Assembly (NCBI GenBank): GCA_006503535.1
Contig: QYRS01000008.1
Coordinates: 2,542,001-2,606,000, forward strand
Direction: 5' to 3'
Length of the DNA: 64,000 nt
Source of the DNA: Arthrinium phaeospermum
Lineage: Eukaryota; Ascomycota; Sordariomycetes; Amphisphaeriales; Apiosporaceae
This document shows positions 10,132 through 20,845 of the stretch, piece by piece. Under the pieces are notes generated by a model. That model did no database searches, was not told the DNA's origin, and saw only the letters and a list, made by a program, of their open reading frames with translations. How positions within the stretch are numbered: the first letter of the stretch is position 1; each line of letters begins with the position of its first letter. The translations under genes and the position numbers were made by a program.

Positions 10132-12208
10132 GTTATCGCAGCGTAGCGTTGATAGCCCGCGTAGCTTGATTGCGAACCACGGGCGTGTTCAAGTGCTGCT
10201 GATGAAGGTTGGGCTGCTAGATTGGCAGTCTTGGACCCTGTCAATGCCTTGAATCCATGACAAAAAGTCTGCCTCAGGCATCCGCCAGAATGCGCATTTT
10301 TCTAACGAGGCTCTGTCGATACTAAACTTGATCAGTCGACATGCAGCTCGCTTAGCTGATGCGCATCGAATCAGAGGTCTATCAAGGCCATCTTCACATC
10401 ATCCCGTGTTAGGTGCAGCTGCTTACGATGGCGCGGGGCACCCACATCAAGTAGGGCCAGGCAAGGAAGGAGCTGCGCGGCAAGTACGTACAGTTGCCTG
10501 AGCTTGGTGGGGTCAAGTTCCAAGTAGGTACACTGGAGGAACCACCACCTACATGTACATACATGTAAGTACCTACCTACCTACCTTATCGCCTCACCCT
10601 TATGCCATCGAACAATACGATCCTACAATTACCAGATTCGTGTCCTAGAACAGAGTCTTCTTCTTTAGTGAGTATTGATAGGTTATTGGGTCGAAGGACG
10701 ACCGTTGTAGCCCAGGTGACGCTATGTTGTGGTATGGAGGGGTTGACCTCGCATGCCCCTATTTGTAGACAGACAGCCCGTGCGTTGTGTAAGACGACGA
10801 GCAACCAAAAGCCCACAGGATTTCTGCATTAATTCATTCCATTGAATGGCCGTAGCAACCATGACTTCATAGTAATAAGTAAGTGGGCTTTCAGGTACAC
10901 CGCAAGATGGCTCTAGCTGGTCCAACTGGTCTACGAACTTGCCCCCCGGCGATTCGAGCTACAACGGGCAAGGCTAGAGATTGCAGGAATGCTGTCCGTC
11001 CTCAAGATTGGTCATTGGATCTGCCCACCAAGGGGCTGTCAAGTCGTGTGGGAACATTACGTTATTGCGAGCCGAGAGCCCGGCTTCGGAAAATCCTTCG
11101 GAATCCTGGCGGACCAGTCCAACGACCAAATAACAAAGTAGTCTTGGATGTCTTAAGTGCACATGAAGGCGGTTAATGAGCCCACGAACCGGCGTTATCA
11201 CCAACGAAAGACAAGTGCTGCATACCTCTGCCAGATTTCCTCAAGCTCGTGGAAACACGCCCTCAGGGGCCTTTGGCATTATTGAAGAGTACTCCCCCGA
11301 CGAGACTCAAGAGCCCGCCAAACACAAGCGGCAGCATCGGGATGATACTGTAACCGAGTCTTCATAAGTGAGACGTATGGACTTTTGACGCCCTGGGGGT
11401 GTTTCTACTCCTCCGCAGCTCTGACAGCGCTGGTACCAGATGATGACGCACTGCTTCAATCACAGCTTTTTCGCAGACAAAAGGGGCGGTTTGCATACAA
11501 CTCCTACGAGACTCGCTCGATGACATATACTCCACGCAACATGAACATCCATGGAACTTGTCCCGGGCTGATGGTTGTTGCGATCGAGGCATTCAAGGTC
11601 TCTTGAAGACTGTCTCTAGTCCCACGACAAAGAATTTGTAACAGGCAAGGGAGTCAACACTTATGGATATATAAGGAACTCCAGGCATTCTTGCTAAATA
11701 GATCATTGCGAGACGCTGCGATCCCTCAATTCATTAAACATAATAGGCTGATACGCTCTGGTCTCACCACCGTATACATAAAGGTTAGCCAATGGGAGAC
11801 GAGAGGTCTATGGCCAAAGATAAGATCACATGTTTGAAATTTGGAACAGAATAGACGTCAATAAATCGTGCATTTCCGGCGACGTGGACATGCTAGTAGG
11901 GAGAGTGAGCAGAACCGACTGGTTGCCTAGACAGTTACCGATATTGTAGCCAATATGGCTATCTGAAGAAACCCAGTGTGAGACATGGGGGCTTGCTGAG
12001 GGCGCTATATAAGCAGGTTAGATTATGACGACTGTGTCGTTATCGCTGAATCAAGACTGCCCACCGAATTGGATATGAGTTAGATCCACATCCACTTCTG
12101 GTCGCCAACCCAGCAATTATATCGCAACAACTGGCTTAGGACAAACCACCACATCATATTATATTTTACAGTATCTTCCAAGCATCCACACTCTCTCCCC
12201 ATCCCAGT
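10132..12208. other. 2-kb intergenic region upstream of tRNA-Gly
   Basis: No convincing gene. It contains a short TACC/TACA-rich microsatellite at about 10545-10585 and scattered ORFs below 100 codons. The part from about 11930 onward is homologous to the block before the second tRNA-Gly (about 13355-13635). Confidence 0.45.
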
Positions 12209-12279
12209 GCACTAGTGGTTTAGTGGTAAAATCCATCGTTGCCATCGATGGGCCCCGCGTTCGATTCGCGGCTAGTGCA
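12209..12279 (+). tRNA. tRNA-Gly (anticodon GCC), no intron
   Basis: The full cloverleaf is visible: acceptor GCACTAG pairs with CTAGTGC (12209-12215 / 12272-12278), the discriminator is A12279, the D loop is TTTAGTGGTA, the anticodon stem is CATCG/CGATG with loop TTGCCAT, and the T arm is CCGCG-TTCGATT-CGCGG. The anticodon GCC is at 12241-12243. A T-run at 12291-12295 can end Pol III transcription. Confidence 0.95.
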
Positions 12280-13635
12280 ATACGACTTTCTTTTTGTCGT
12301 TTTGTCCTCCGCCATAACCAAGCCTGTTGCATCCTGAGGGAACAGCATGAAGTTGTTAGTCGAGGGCAGGTTCCGGAAGCCTGTTGGAACGGGTGCCAAC
12401 AAGCCTATGACTAACTACCAGACTGTATTCCGGGAGCCCTAATCATGTCCGTAGCCAGATGAAGTAGTGCATTTTGACTCCGTTGATATCTTACCCAAGA
12501 ACCTCTGCTGGCTTTGCTCGAGCTCCCGAGAAGACACCCTTTGGAGTCCCAGCTTGTTTTCAAAGTTGAGGGAACGCACTTCCCGCACAGACTTCATGCG
12601 GCCGCCAACTTCAGGTGACAGTAGAACAAGACGGCCCGGAAGTTTAAACTGGTAGGGCGCTGATAGACTTGGGACAAGTTATTGTTCACTTGACCGGCCA
12701 CATTGGGTTCCATCATTCAAGACGAAGACGGCGGCCTGCGGATAACTCCAAAGGCAGTCGCTCCGCTGCCTACCCGAGGATCATCTTTCTGTCACCCACC
12801 TCATTAACGACAGATTCCACTAGACGCAAGACCACGCGCCCGCGGAGACCGCCCTGGGCTGCTGGTTTTCGAGGCGGCCACGGTGCTTATTTCATTCTTG
12901 AAATAGCAGAAGCCCGGTGGATGATCTGGAAGTCCAACAAGTTCGGGTATACGCGACCACCCGGGGTACTTTGCTGAAAGGAACAGCGCGAGCTTCTTGG
13001 AGCTCTTGATGCAGAAGGAGAGCACGCGGCCGGCGTCGCCCCAGGAATTGCCGGCACGGTGATCGGCGCCTCCCCTGCCTGAAGAACTGCTCCTGCCTCT
13101 GATATCGGGATATTGAAGCTCGTCTTGGTTCGAATCTAGGGCCTGTATTGCCATTCCTCACCAATAGCAGGGGCTGCCCAATAAGCTACAGACTCGCAGG
13201 CTGGTATAAGGATGCTAGCATCTCAGCAAGTGTAGACCACGACCGGACATTGTCTTACTTGATCGGATACTGACGGGAGCGAGCATACGGGAGTGTGCAT
13301 TGGCTAGACGATGGCGGTAGGTGAAAAAGGGAGCCTCGAGCCCCCACGTTTACCCAGACAGCTACCAATATTGTCGCCAATATATGTCTTCTGATAGTCA
13401 GATTAGTAAACATGAATATGTCGCCAATATACACTGCAACTAATTTGGATTTTCGTAACTTCAAACCTAATTACATAGGTATCCTATGCAGTGGCCTGAA
13501 GCGGGTAGGCCGAGACCCGTATCCACTTGATGTCGACCACCCAACTTTCACGCTGCGACATAGCTTCGTCGTTTGAGCTATAAGAGGGTATTTTGGCCCA
13601 TGTTGACATCATCACTAGCAACCGAAGTCCTTAAA
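12280..13635. other. Spacer between the two tRNA-Gly genes
   Basis: No supportable gene. A minus-strand ORF of 116 codons at 12804-13154 has no recognisable domain and overlaps ORFs in other frames. The last 280 bases resemble the sequence before the first tRNA-Gly, marking a segmental duplication. Confidence 0.45.
12291..12295 (+). terminator. Pol III T-run terminator of tRNA-Gly
   Basis: Five consecutive T residues lie 11 bases after the tRNA end, in a T-rich context that is copied after the second tRNA-Gly. Confidence 0.6.
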
Positions 13636-13720
13636 GCACTAGTGGTTTAGTGGTAAAATCCATCGTTGCCATCACCAAGCAACACTCGATGGGCCCCGCG
13701 TTCGATTCGCGGCTAGTGCA
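13636..13720 (+). tRNA. tRNA-Gly (anticodon GCC) with a 14-nt intron
   Basis: This is identical to the first tRNA-Gly in all mature positions I can compare. The anticodon GCC (13668-13670) and A13671 are followed by 14 extra bases (13672-13685), and the loop then resumes with T and the stem CGATG. This is the canonical intron position, one base 3' of the anticodon. The T arm and acceptor match perfectly. A T5 run at 13731-13735 follows. Confidence 0.93.
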
Positions 13721-14051
13721 ACAATCCTTCTTTTTGTCTTTTTGCCATTGCCCGTGTTGCTTCACAGTCTATTCTCCTATACGGTAGGCTCTTCGATGCG
13801 TTAGGTGGTAGGAGACAGCTCGATGGTGGTCAAATGAAAATCCACAAGTGCATATACATCCCAAGCTGATGAACAGAGAACACCGGCAAGCCATTTGGAG
13901 TGCTGAGTGTATATAGATAGCATCATGAGCGACAGCAACACTTGACGTATCTGCTCTCAGCTTGCAGTATTGCATCAGGACACTGAACCATAGCAAACGC
14001 AGTTGCAACGACAAGCCTGACCCAAGACCACTTGCCTACCATCCCGCCCCC
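13721..14051. other. Spacer between tRNA-Gly and the Zn2Cys6 factor gene
   Basis: Apart from the Pol III T-runs, nothing is recognised here; the 3' untranslated region of the minus-strand factor gene probably lies within. Confidence 0.4.
13731..13735 (+). terminator. Pol III T-run terminator of the intron-containing tRNA-Gly
   Basis: T5 eleven bases after the tRNA end, at the same spacing as in the first copy; a second T5 follows shortly after. Confidence 0.6.
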
Positions 14052-15864
14052 TCAAACAAAAGAAGGAATCGAATTACTCGCACTCACCACCCCACTAACC
14101 ACCCGCACATAATCCACCACCCTCCCCTCCCCCTCCGCGTGCAAATCCAGCTGCACCCACACCCCCCGCACCGCCCCCCTCACGAACCCCAGACTCCGAC
14201 TTCCTCGGGGCGATACCCGGGCCGTCCGCTCGATCAGGGACAAGACGGCGGCGCGGTCCTCGTCGCGGCGCGCCTCGAGAGCGAGAATAAAAAGGGGGAA
14301 GAAGTGCTCGCAGCTGCGGCAGGTGGCCACGGTACCCGCGAAGACGGCGCGGACGAGGGGCTCGAGGCTGGCGGGCGTCTCGTAGGGGCTCTGGGTGGCG
14401 CGGGCGAGGTAGACGCGGGTGGCGAGGTGGTAGAGCTGGGCGCCCATGGAGGCTTTGGGGGTGGTGGTGGGGTTGGAGAGGGAGGCGGGAGATGTCTCCA
14501 CGAGCTGGCCCTCGAGTTGGTGCAGGTGGTTGAGGTAAGCTGGGTCGCGGCTTTGGGGGTCGCGGGGGTCTAGTAAGGTGCCGCAGATCTCGGAGAGGAG
14601 GTTGAGGATGGCGAAGGTGGGGTTGGGACAGGGGGGTGTCTGCGGTTGACAGAGTTAGCATACGGTTTGAATACGAAACATTGCGTTCGCGCGGAGTGCG
14701 AGAATAGGGTGGCAGACTTACGGGCCGATGCCTAGTCAGGGGCGGGTACTGTAAATCCAAACTGCCGGGTTGTTTCGTATCTGCAGTCTCCAATGTTAAC
14801 GATTTGTGGCGCCAGTGACGCACGGCGAAACGGGAGAGCGCCTCGTGGTAAAACACCCAGTCAAGCAGATAGCCGTATGTGCTGTGGGCACTGAGTTGCG
14901 TTGTTCGAATCATGTCCATGGCGCCCCAGACGTGCCACAGCCATTCCCCCGAACTCTCCGACGGCAGCAGGATCTGTTTACGAGAGCATATAGTTAGGGT
15001 TCAAGCCATAAAGTTGCTATTGGCTGGAGAGAGAAAGTCTCGTGTTGGCACCAAACTCACCTCGAAGCAGCCTAGAAACATGGAAGCAGCCACGTGCTGT
15101 GCTGCCGCCTCCGCCGATACGAGGGGCCCACCGTTGACCGAAGCGGCTAGATAATGGAGGGCCGATATCTTCAACTGCGCCGCCTGCTGTTGGAGCCCAT
15201 CGCGGTGAAGTGACGAGAAGGCAAGTAGTGCGTAGAACAAAGCCAGGCACGGCGCCGACTTCTGCGCCAAGGCCAAACGTATCAACGAATCCCGGATGGC
15301 TGGGGTGGTGACGTCGAAAGATACTATCGCGCAGTAGGCTGATTCGTAAACTGGCTCAAGGTCATTTATACTTCCTTGGGCCGTCATGTGGTTTCGAGTG
15401 TTATGCAGGGTCTAACTTACAGTGCTGGAGCAACTCCAGATGGCTGGACTCGTGTTTGGGCCGCCCCCAAGAGCCTGGGGATAAAGACCTATAAGTGGAC
15501 GCCTGCCGAACTGCTTGTGCTTGGAGACATAAGCGATTGTATTGCTCAATGTCCTGCCAAGTGGTATTGATGAAGAAGCGCCCGGCAGGCCCCTTTACCC
15601 CAATGTACTTGGCCGCCAGTAGGGAATTCTTGCCAAATATGGCACGCTTCTTATCATTGTCCCTGGGCCACGATAGACGCAGCTCATAGCCTTGGCAGTC
15701 ACGCCGGGATCGGGTGCATCTCTCGCATGTGGGCTGCCGCCCGTCACATTGGAGCTTCCGGGCTAGTCAAGCGGAGTTAGCACAATCTTCGGGTTCCAGG
15801 GCTTTGGCGATGGCGGGGTCAATAGCTCACCCTTGCAGGTCCAGCAACTCTTCCGGACTTTCAT
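14052..15864 (-). CDS. Zn2Cys6 transcription factor with fungal-specific regulatory domain
   Basis: Five exons: 15831-15864, 15421-15762, 15061-15350, 14722-14973, 14052-14639. All introns are GT-AG (68, 70, 87 and 82 nt) and the phases agree, giving 501 aa. The first intron splits the zinc cluster: CWTCK in exon 1 joins ARKLQCDGRQPTCERC in exon 2. The spliced protein has the full C-x2-C-x6-C...C-x2-C-x6-C DNA-binding motif at residues about 7-34. The remainder resembles the fungal-specific transcription factor domain of the Fungal_trans_2 type (LLQHFYESAYCAIVSF, then ALFYALLAFSSLHRDG). The last exon is very GC-rich. It is divergently arranged with the NmrA-like gene at 16603, so it may regulate that neighbour. 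Target and inducer are unknown. Confidence 0.88.
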
Positions 15865-16602
15865 CGTTTGGGAATGTTATGGAAGATAGCGATGAGACTT
15901 TGCGGGGAAAAGACGGAACCGACGGATTGCAAATAGCGGTGGTGAGAGATGATGATTGCTCAACGTCAGCTCGGTCAATGCCTGGGCCCGAAGAGGTCGG
16001 ACAAAGTTGCCCTGGATGGGTCAGCTGCTGACAAAGCTAGAGAGATTCAAGGCCAGATCAAGTCCTAGCTACGCCCTAAGCTTCATCGAGCTAATGCATC
16101 AGCCCGGAGACCTCTAGCCTCAAGCTCCCCCTCAGCCTCTAGTAAGCATCTACCCGTCTTGGTATCCTGTCATGCACGCCCCCACAGATAACCGCTGCTG
16201 ATGAGACCCACCAGAAGCAACTTTCCTCGAGGCTAGAACCCCTGTTGCATCCTGCGCATTACGTATAGGGGGCACTCAACGACGACACTCGTCTGAGAAT
16301 TGCAATACGTTGTACGATGGTCACCTTGCGCCGTCGTGTAACAACAAGCTTGGCATGCCATATGATTCAGCAGTTGATTATCAATCTTTTAAAGTACATT
16401 CTGGCATGCTCAAGTGGAAGATTGGGCACGAGTAGTATATAATGGTCAAGACTCTGACCCAACATGCAGGGATGGAGCTCAACAGACACAAACACACAAG
16501 ACACAAGACACAATTGTCCGCTCTGAACAATCATCCACTACATAGATCACCCTCCCCGTTACAGCACACCTATTACTTTCCATCCCAACTAACCAAATCA
16601 CC
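15865..16602. other. Divergent promoter region between the Zn2Cys6 factor and the NmrA-like gene
   Basis: About 740 bp without an ORF worth calling. A TATATAA box at 16436-16442 suits the plus-strand gene. Confidence 0.5.
16436..16442 (+). promoter_or_regulatory. TATA box of the NmrA-like gene
   Basis: TATATAA lies about 160 bp upstream of the ATG at 16603, in the otherwise mixed-composition divergent promoter. Confidence 0.5.
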
Positions 16603-17556
16603 ATGCCCACCTTCCTAATCACCCAAGCCACCGGCGGCCAAAGCGGCTGGGCCATCACCCACCTCCTCGCCGCCGGCGCCAAGATCCACGCCGTCGTCCG
16701 CGACCTCAACAAGGAGCTCCCCGCTGTCCTCAAAAGTCCCGGCGTCACCCTCTTCCAAGGCGAGAGCCACAAGTTCGACGACATCCACCAAGCCGCCCAG
16801 GGCTGCCAGGGCGTCTTCCTGAACACGGTCCCCTATCCGCCCGGCCTGGAAGTCCAACAGGCCAAGACCGTCCTCGCCGCCGCCCAGAAGGCCGGCGTCC
16901 AGACCGTCGTCAGCTCCTCCACCATCGGCGTCGACGACGCGGCCCTGCGGGGCTCGGACGCGGTCCGGGACACGCAGCTCGACGGGTACTACGCCTCCAA
17001 GCACGAGGTCGAGGAGCTCGTCCGCGGCGGCGGCGCCGCCGCGGGGTTCAAGGCCTACACCATCGTCCGGCCCGCGGTCATCCACTACGACCTCTGTACC
17101 TTCCGCCACAAGGACAACTTCCCCCGCCTCGGCAGCCACGGCGAGCTCGACGACCTGTTGACGCCCGGAAGCAAGGTCCCCTTCACCGACGCCAGCGATA
17201 TCGGCAAGTACGTCGCCGCCGCCCTGCTGGCCGGCCCGACCGGGAAATTCGCGAACCAGGAGATCGACCTCTGCTTCGAGCTGCTCGATTTTGACGAGGT
17301 GGCCGGCATCCTGAACCGGGTCAGCGGGAAGGGCGACGTCAGGGCCGTCAAGCGGACCGTCGAGGAGCTGCAGGGGATGGGCGCCTTTGTCTTCGGGCAG
17401 GCTTTTCACTTGCTAGCCAATTTGCATGACTTCGGCGCCAAGGGCAAGGCGGCGGCGGACGTGCAGGCGAGGTTTGGGATTCCTTTCACGTCTGTTGAGG
17501 GGGCTTTGACGAGGGATAGGGAGGCTTTGATGGAGACTTTGGCAAATGTTGACTAG
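16603..17556 (+). CDS. NmrA-like NAD(P)-binding protein
   Basis: Intronless, 317 aa, strongly GC3-rich. The N-terminus MPTFLITQATGGQSG is a Rossmann dinucleotide-binding loop of the NmrA/isoflavone-reductase type, with Ala in place of the usual first Gly. The middle has VVSSSTIG and a YYASKHEVEELV segment, as in atypical short-chain dehydrogenases where Tyr/Lys is often not catalytic. Members either sense the NADP/NADPH state (like NmrA, a regulator of nitrogen metabolism) or reduce small molecules. The sequence alone cannot separate these. The cytosolic prediction follows from the absence of any targeting signal. It is divergent from the Zn2Cys6 factor gene. Confidence 0.88.
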   Translation: MPTFLITQATGGQSGWAITHLLAAGAKIHAVVRDLNKELPAVLKSPGVTLFQGESHKFDDIHQAAQGCQGVFLNTVPYPPGLEVQQAKTVLAAAQKAGVQTVVSSSTIGVDDAALRGSDAVRDTQLDGYYASKHEVEELVRGGGAAAGFKAYTIVRPAVIHYDLCTFRHKDNFPRLGSHGELDDLLTPGSKVPFTDASDIGKYVAAALLAGPTGKFANQEIDLCFELLDFDEVAGILNRVSGKGDVRAVKRTVEELQGMGAFVFGQAFHLLANLHDFGAKGKAAADVQARFGIPFTSVEGALTRDREALMETLANVD

Positions 17557-18870
17557 CCTCTTTGGAACTTCCAAGGACGCAGTGTCAGCACACATTGAGG
17601 GTAAATGTATCAGTTACATTACGTGAAAGACATGTTCAATATTTCGAGACGTGAGAACTGGCTAGTACTCGTGAGGATGATCGTGATTTTGAGGTCCCTG
17701 CGGTTGCATCAATGATCATTTCATAAAAACTGGCATGAGAAGTGGGGAGACTGAAAGCGAACTCAAAGACTGCACCAATTTGAGTTCCATGTAAGGTTGA
17801 AAATACACTTCCTCACAGTGTCCAATACCTGGTCGATTGGCTGGTCCAGAGTTTGACGCTTGAATACAAGACGGCACCAAGAGTCACCATCCCACGCTAC
17901 AAACCCGATGTGCCGGAACTCTAGTAAGAAGTTATTTGGGTCTCTCAGTCTGCAGACAAGTATCGGCAAAACCGCCAGGCAATGTATCCGCTGGCAATTC
18001 CCGTCGCTGAGATCTGTGCCGCTACCCAGACCTACAACCTATTTCTCTTTGACTTCGAGTCCATCTCACGTGATGGAGAATGCAATGTTGGTTTTGTCCC
18101 AGCATTGACTAAAGTAGCCAGCAACACATGGTCACTGGCCCGGTACACCAGCCCAGCTTCCACCCAAGCACTGGCTTATGGCAATTATTGCCCAACCCGC
18201 CGGCAACAGAATGCAAACCATCCAAGATCAACATACTTGGTGCTTGATGGATAAACCAAAGAGCTTTGTACATAAATCAGACACATGTGATAGTCAATGC
18301 AAAGGAATCAATTACCTCTGCGTACCTAGTCAGACCCGACGAAAGGTGCGAAGGAGAGAAATGACCAAATAGATTGTTGGTAATACAGCCGATTCAGGGG
18401 CACTGCCCGAAAGGGGCGTCACGTGCGTGCAACGCATGGACCACTAGCCTTGCTATAAAGGGATGATATGAGCGTCTCGAGAACGTAAGATTTTTTATTC
18501 GCAACCATCGGCTGAATCTGATCCGGTTACCTAAGCTTATAGTGGTGGCCGCCAGGAACCCAAGGAGCAGTCCAAGTACGGCAAGTGACCAACTACACGG
18601 CGCACGGACCATGTAGTGTGTAGGCCCGCACGGACCAACTAGTAGGTGACGCCGCACGGACCAATTAACGTCTGGACTGCCACTTGGTTACCACCCATAG
18701 ACTGGCGGCGACGGAGATCAAGACCGGTGTTGGGGTCGGGGACGTTGGGGTTCGTCCACGGGATGGGATCGGGCTGCTGAGTCGGAGCATTGTAGTTGCC
18801 ACGGCTGGAGGTCAGAAGACTTCCATTAACCCAGGCGGTGATATCACGCCTCTACTTCGGCCCTCCACCG
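17557..18870. other. Intergenic region with a 26-bp tandem repeat
   Basis: No supportable gene. Short ORFs on both strands lack domain character. A tandem repeat occupies 18575-18670. Confidence 0.45.
18575..18670 (+). repeat. 26-bp tandem repeat, about 3.5 copies
   Basis: CGCACGGACCA recurs at 18601, 18627 and 18653, exactly 26 bases apart. A fourth, degraded unit precedes it. The other half of each unit has diverged (ACTAG/TGTAG variants). Confidence 0.75.
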
Positions 18871-19149
18871 TCAGGCCCGGGCCGTTCCACTTGCACCCCG
18901 TGACACGACAAGGCAGTACATCATGGTGTGAAACCTTTCTTGGTCTTGTTTAAGCCATCTTTGCGCCAGCCGACGATGATGCTCCGTCTCCAGCGCTCCC
19001 ATCACCAGGTCGAAGAGCTTATGCAGCCCTTCTGCGTTCTTTTTCTCGAAGTCTTCCGTGGCCTGGTCATAAAGGTCCCTTCCCTCCTTGTCCAGGGTAC
19101 CGAATCTCTCCACGAGTTGCTCCTTGGTGAAAGACGGATGGTTTGGCAT
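18871..19149 (-). CDS. Possible small helical protein, unrecognised
   Basis: A 92-codon ORF from an ATG. The first 75 residues look like a real helical protein (FTKEQLVERFGTLDKEGRDL, then acidic and basic heptads). The last 15 residues lose that character, so the true 3' end may be spliced or degraded. No domain is recognised. It could be a fragment of a larger decayed gene. Confidence 0.35.
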   Translation of the reverse strand: MPNHPSFTKEQLVERFGTLDKEGRDLYDQATEDFEKKNAEGLHKLFDLVMGALETEHHRRLAQRWLKQDQERFHTMMYCLVVSRGASGTARA

Positions 19150-19716
19150 TATGAGCGCTGCCAGGGCTCAGCTCGACTGTAATCCTTGAAGATGAATGGT
19201 TGCCTTCATGTCTGGGATGTCTTTGGAAGTGCAAACATAGCAATCCTGCAGATGAACAAAGGGACCGCGGACAAATATCCGCTTCCGGGCGAGGCACAAA
19301 GAAACCATAGAGCACGAGCTCTGTCCAGACGACACCCAACAGAGCAAACCAGTCTCGTATGATCGGTTTTGAGCAATAAGTACCACCAGAACCTAGATCT
19401 TGAAGCTTGAATGCATATAACCGTTTGTCCTTCCAATTACTTGGTGATGCACACAAGTTGTTTCAATGGCCCTGCGCATTTGGCCATCGCGTGAAACATA
19501 ATGCCCAAAGAAAGACGGCTGTTTAGCAAACGGCCAGTCGAATTCGATTCAACTTGAGAACTAGGCAAACCAACACCCCAGAACAGTGCCCCTCATATTT
19601 CTCACCGGTGCTGCATATATGAATGTGCCGCTTTCTCATAGAGAGGCCGTTGTACTGGTCAATCATTCGTGGTAAGATATCTTTTGCAGCACACAGCCAG
19701 CAAAGTGTTCTCCTGC
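19150..19716. other. Spacer before the 301-aa unknown gene
   Basis: No gene supported. A GGTAAG...TTGCAG pair at about 19671-19689 could be a 5' leader intron of the downstream gene, whose first good ATG is at 19717. Confidence 0.35.
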
Positions 19717-20622
19717 ATGTCAGATTTACTATTGAAAGGGCTGTACACAGTACAGTCTTTGTTCCAGCGCGCGCCATGGAAGAAGACCTCAGTCAGGGAC
19801 GCGGAGGCCCAAGAGAAAATGCTGAAGGACCTCCACAACGAATGGGTGACAAACAATGAGGTTTTCAACGTGCACAAGTGCTTGCGCCAGTTCGTCGAAG
19901 AACCGACTAGGCTGCTCGCCATGTTGTCGCGGTTGGGGGCTGTCATTGCTGGTGATGTACCCACGCAGTTGCTAAAAGGCGAGGTCTGGGACAACGCGAG
20001 AATGGACATCATAGTCCCGGGCATCCCAGTACCGAGCACATACTCGGACACTCCGCCCAGCACCCTCACCCGCGAAGAATGTTTCGTATGGTGGTTCTCA
20101 GAAGAAGGCTTCGTTCCGGCCAGGAGTCTAGGACACGCGCGAAGTGACCCAACACCGCAATCCCCTCTCGAGAGGCCGGAAATGACGCTTGTCCGAGGGG
20201 CACAGAGAGTGCACATTCGTACGGTAAAAAAGTACGAGGATCCCCTCGAGGACGTGCCCAACCACTACTCCACGACGACGGCCATGAATGCCATTACCGG
20301 AACCCATGTCGTGTCTTTCTTCCCTGTTCTTACATTTGCGGACGGGCTCATGTACATCCGTCCGGCTGCAAGTCAACGACGCAGAGACGAAGTGTATAAC
20401 AACGCGAGGCGGGGATGGGGTGTTATAAAACAGATTAGCGAGGTGCAACGCCGTCTTGACCAAGAAAGCGGGGTCCATGTGACGATCCAGCAGGATGGCG
20501 GTGCGTGTCCAGTTTGGGTCAAGATTAAGAGCGGATTCACAATTGGCAAGGATGGCCAGCTAAGTCGGTTCGATGAGGAGCATTTCGAGTTCTGCTCATG
20601 CTTGTTTTATCTTGCTGAATAG
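19717..20622 (+). CDS. Conserved-looking hypothetical protein, 301 aa
   Basis: The ORF is open from a GTG at 19669, but the first ATG in frame is 19717, followed by MSDLLLKGLYTVQSLF. The sequence has normal fungal composition and a defined fold: a helical N-terminus, an LSRLGAVIAGDV segment, a beta-rich centre and an aromatic C-terminal end. LLAMLSRLGAVIAGDVP followed by MDIIVPG recalls fungal proteins with a nucleotidyltransferase-like core, but I see no clear catalytic GS...DxD signature. Function unknown. No signal peptide or membrane segment. Confidence 0.65.
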   Translation: MSDLLLKGLYTVQSLFQRAPWKKTSVRDAEAQEKMLKDLHNEWVTNNEVFNVHKCLRQFVEEPTRLLAMLSRLGAVIAGDVPTQLLKGEVWDNARMDIIVPGIPVPSTYSDTPPSTLTREECFVWWFSEEGFVPARSLGHARSDPTPQSPLERPEMTLVRGAQRVHIRTVKKYEDPLEDVPNHYSTTTAMNAITGTHVVSFFPVLTFADGLMYIRPAASQRRRDEVYNNARRGWGVIKQISEVQRRLDQESGVHVTIQQDGGACPVWVKIKSGFTIGKDGQLSRFDEEHFEFCSCLFYLAE

Positions 20623-20845
20623 TTCGTAAAACCTCCGCCCATATGTGAATCTGGACTTTTTACATAACAATCCGTATAGACAATAAACTCCATCTATCGT
20701 ACAAATAGACGAGCTGGAATAGGATAAAAAACCTTATCGTGGAATATAACAGGAAGATGAAAAACAATAAAGCACAAAGGGGAGACCGAGAACCGAGAAC
20801 CAAAGTATTATCCCAGCCGCCACACGTGAGTCAACTGCAACCTGT

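Larger units (their letters stand above)
11930..13745 (+). repeat. Segmental duplication carrying tRNA-Gly
   Basis: The blocks about 11930-12300 and 13355-13745 share strings in the same order: CAGTTACC / CAGCTACC, ATATTGTAGCCAATAT / ATATTGTCGCCAATAT, then ATCCACTT followed by GTCGCCAACCC or GTCGACCACCC, then the tRNA and its T-rich tail. The spacing differs slightly and the upstream flanks are diverged, so the event is not very recent. Confidence 0.65.

Noticed and set aside
12804..13154. 116-codon minus-strand ORF between the two tRNA-Gly genes
   Set aside because: Low-complexity Ser/Arg/Gly composition, overlapping ORFs in another frame, and no domain or supporting signals.
16615..17409. 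264-codon minus-strand ORF
   Set aside because: Antisense shadow of the GC3-rich NmrA-like gene, with typical Gly/Asp/Val-rich mirror composition.
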